Shown here: positions 62,648 to 64,000 of the stretch, one piece after another | Layout: every line of letters starts with the position of its first letter | How positions within the stretch are numbered: position 1 is the first letter of the stretch | NCBI GenBank assembly: GCA_963665155.2 | Contig: CAXXFI010000002.1 | Span: forward strand, 1-64,000 | Direction: 5' to 3' | DNA: 64,000 bases | From: UBA1141 sp963665155 | GTDB lineage: Bacteria; Chloroflexota; Dehalococcoidia; Lucifugimonadales; UBA3495 | Notes under the pieces: generated by a model | The model's database searches: none | What the model saw: only the letters and a program-made list of their open reading frames with translations | What the model was told of the DNA's origin: nothing | Translations under genes and position numbers: made by a program

Positions 62648-62980
62648 CTAGTCTTCTGAAGCTCCGGCAAATTCCGGTTCTTCGGCATTCGACTCCTCGG
62701 GTTCTAGTTCAAGCGCCGGCGCATATTCACCGGCTGTCTCATGATCAAGAGCTTCGGTTAAATGAGCGGTTTCGGCCTGATGGACATTTTCTTTTGGTTT
62801 TTTCGCAGAGCGACTGTCTTGAGAGGCGCGCTCCATGTCAAACACCGAGTTCATGAAGTGCGCGACTTCATGACAAATGTCGCACTCGCCACGGCTAATG
62901 GGACCTTGAGCCGTCTCTATGATCCAATAGTGGCAGCAAGTTGGAGCGGGTTGATAATCACCATCAACATTGTGGTCGCA
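62648..62980 (-). CDS. small zinc-binding protein with acidic tail
   Basis: The frame is open for 110 codons from 62980. It contains CCHYWIIETAQGPISRGECDICHEVAHFMNSV in consecutive parts; W-I-I-E-T-x-x-G-P-x-S-x-G-x-C-x-x-C is a small zinc-binding motif I recognise from Chloroflexota and Cyanobacteria. The rest is acidic and disordered (ALELEPEESNAEEPEFAGASED). The only clear ATG, at 62854, lies inside the motif, so the true start is probably further up and lost to a frameshift, or non-standard. It precedes the tubulin-like gene on the same strand by about 230 bases. Confidence 0.5.
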   Translation of the reverse strand, partial: CDHNVDGDYQPAPTCCHYWIIETAQGPISRGECDICHEVAHFMNSVFDMERASQDSRSAKKPKENVHQAETAHLTEALDHETAGEYAPALELEPEESNAEEPEFAGASED

Positions 62981-63640
62981 TCATGCACTATCATCGCAAC
63001 CTCTCCTGTGGCCAAACCCTCCTGCGGCCAAACCATTCTGCGCTTGGTCGTGGTTTGACTGGCCGATGCGAAATATTCCGGTAAACGACCGATTGCCAAA
63101 ATTGTTGCTTTAACAACTTTAGGCCGCTTCAGCGTTCGGATTTGGGTTCGGCACTGGGTTGCGGATCAATCCGGATAGTCTGAAATATGCTGGTTGATCC
63201 GGCTAAGGCCTATTCAAACTGAGGAGAAGAGAACAAATAAGGAGTTTCCCGTCCGCACCCATTCCCACCAAACTCATAGTCAGAACTTAGCTTTGAGGAG
63301 GCTATTATGTCAACGATATAGAAATCGGGTTTGGGTAATTATTAAGCTTTTACTCGAAATTAGACCAAAATCACAGGAGGGAACGTTCGCTGGAGAGGCG
63401 GAGCCTTAACAACTTCGAAAGCTAGCCCGCTATTATTAGCATACGACATGGTAAAGGCTGGCGTTGGCCATTTGAGGCCGCGGTGAGCCTGCCAGTTTTG
63501 GCTTCTCTGTCCATTTCGACCAGTTTTTACATTATCCTCGATTGACCTTCTCCCGTGGCATTACTACAATCCAGGTGGCAAACCAGCTTGCAAATATCTG
63601 GATTAAAACCGCCAACGGGCGAGAATCGAGAAATTAGCTT
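62981..63640. other. intergenic, no gene seen
   Basis: 660 bases between divergent genes. Short frames exist on both strands without ribosome sites or recognisable products. A repeated AAACC(C/A)TCCTGCGGCC-type duplication appears near 63014-63040. Confidence 0.35.
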
Positions 63641-63868
63641 ATGTCCGCTGAAAGTTTCCTTGGCGTGGAAGGCAATTGGGAAGGTTTCCTGAGCTTGGCA
63701 AAAGAGGCAGGATTGGATGTCGACGACCCCCACATGGGAGAGCTATATGAGTACATCCGCCTGGTGCTTCCCGCATTGCGGGCCGTTGACGAATTGGACC
63801 TGACCGGAGTAGACCCTGCCATGGTCTACTTGCCTCCTCAATCCTTGCCTGAACAAGAACGGACTTAG
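63641..63868 (+). CDS. GatC-like small amidotransferase-associated protein
   Basis: 75-residue helical protein directly before an amidase gene. The segment LVLPALRAVDELDLTGVDPAMVYLPPQSLPEQ resembles the C-terminal half of GatC, which wraps around GatA, and such small proteins are often coupled to stand-alone amidases. ATG 63641; weak ribosome site. Gap to the amidase is 14 bases. Could be a dedicated partner of a non-Gat amidase. Confidence 0.6.
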   Translation: MSAESFLGVEGNWEGFLSLAKEAGLDVDDPHMGELYEYIRLVLPALRAVDELDLTGVDPAMVYLPPQSLPEQERT

Positions 63869-63882
63869 CCGGAGGCCTTGAT

Positions 63883-64000
63883 ATGGACGAGTTGGACATT
63901 TGCTATCTGCCAGCGACTGAGCTTTCGGGCCTGATAGAGCGTAAAGAATTATCCCCAGTAGAAGTGACACAGGCTCATCTGGCGCGAATCGAAGCTACCG
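63883..64000 (+). CDS. amidase (GatA-like), 5' part, cut by window end
   Basis: ATG 63883 follows GGAGG at 63871-63875. The first 39 codons read LDICYLPATELSGLIERKELSPVEVTQAHLARIEA, the standard amidase-signature-family N-terminus (A-x-E-L-x-x-x-I-x-x-x-x-x-S-x-V-E-V). The catalytic Ser-Ser-Lys region lies beyond the window. Together with the upstream GatC-like protein it may form a transamidosome part or a catabolic amidase. Confidence 0.8.
   Translation, partial: MDELDICYLPATELSGLIERKELSPVEVTQAHLARIEAT

Overview
The window looks like part of a Chloroflexota genome, most plausibly the Dehalococcoidia/SAR202 side. This is an inference from gene content: eight luciferase-like (LLM) flavin-dependent oxidoreductase genes or remnants, paired CaiB/BaiF CoA-transferases, a two-subunit B12-dependent acyl-CoA mutase, a Rieske oxygenase, small CxxC zinc-ribbon proteins and a tubulin-like GTPase. 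No rRNA, tRNA or CRISPR array was found.

Layout. 1-7.4 kb: two overlapping CoA-transferase genes (the first 5'-partial and frameshifted), a HerA-like ATPase with a small partner, a peroxiredoxin-like selenoprotein whose UGA codon is followed by a clear bSECIS hairpin, and an acetyl-xylan-esterase-type hydrolase. 7.6-16.0 kb: a decayed prophage-like element with excisionase-type HTH, primase-polymerase, RepA-like ATPase, a repeat-rich non-coding block, terminase small and large subunits, and a large serine recombinase behind a near-consensus promoter. 16.1-22.5 kb: IS701-family copy A, an IS1182-type transposase, a 5'-truncated second transposase and another serine recombinase.

22.6-33.7 kb: metabolic genes in short same-strand groups (LLM enzymes, Gfo/Idh/MocA oxidoreductase, MaoC-type dehydratase pair, EamA transporter, phosphatase-like protein, isochorismatase-type hydrolase). 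34.3-35.7 kb: IS701 copy B, nearly identical and inverted relative to copy A, sitting precisely inside a zinc-ribbon gene. 36.8-55.1 kb: further LLM enzymes, FAD monooxygenase, hemerythrin-like protein, dienelactone hydrolase, YbaK, Nudix and Rieske oxygenase. A minus-strand cluster then holds mutase large subunit, B12-binding subunit, CoA-transferase and E1 alpha/beta dehydrogenase. Together these suggest oxidative attack on recalcitrant organics followed by CoA-thioester activation, carbon-skeleton rearrangement and oxidative decarboxylation.

55.2-59.7 kb: a second mobile module (HTH repressor with a palindromic operator, SWIM protein, ArdC antirestriction protein, broken serine recombinase). 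60-63 kb: broken CheX, a broken tubulin/FtsZ-like GTPase next to seven perfect 11-bp repeats, and a zinc-ribbon protein. The right end begins a GatC-like/amidase pair.

About ten genes carry frameshifts, nonsense codons or internal deletions. Some lie in mobile DNA and look like real decay. Others, in otherwise well-conserved metabolic genes, could be assembly errors; the sequence alone cannot decide. Dispersed palindromic repeats with a GGGGGATTT core occur at five loci.
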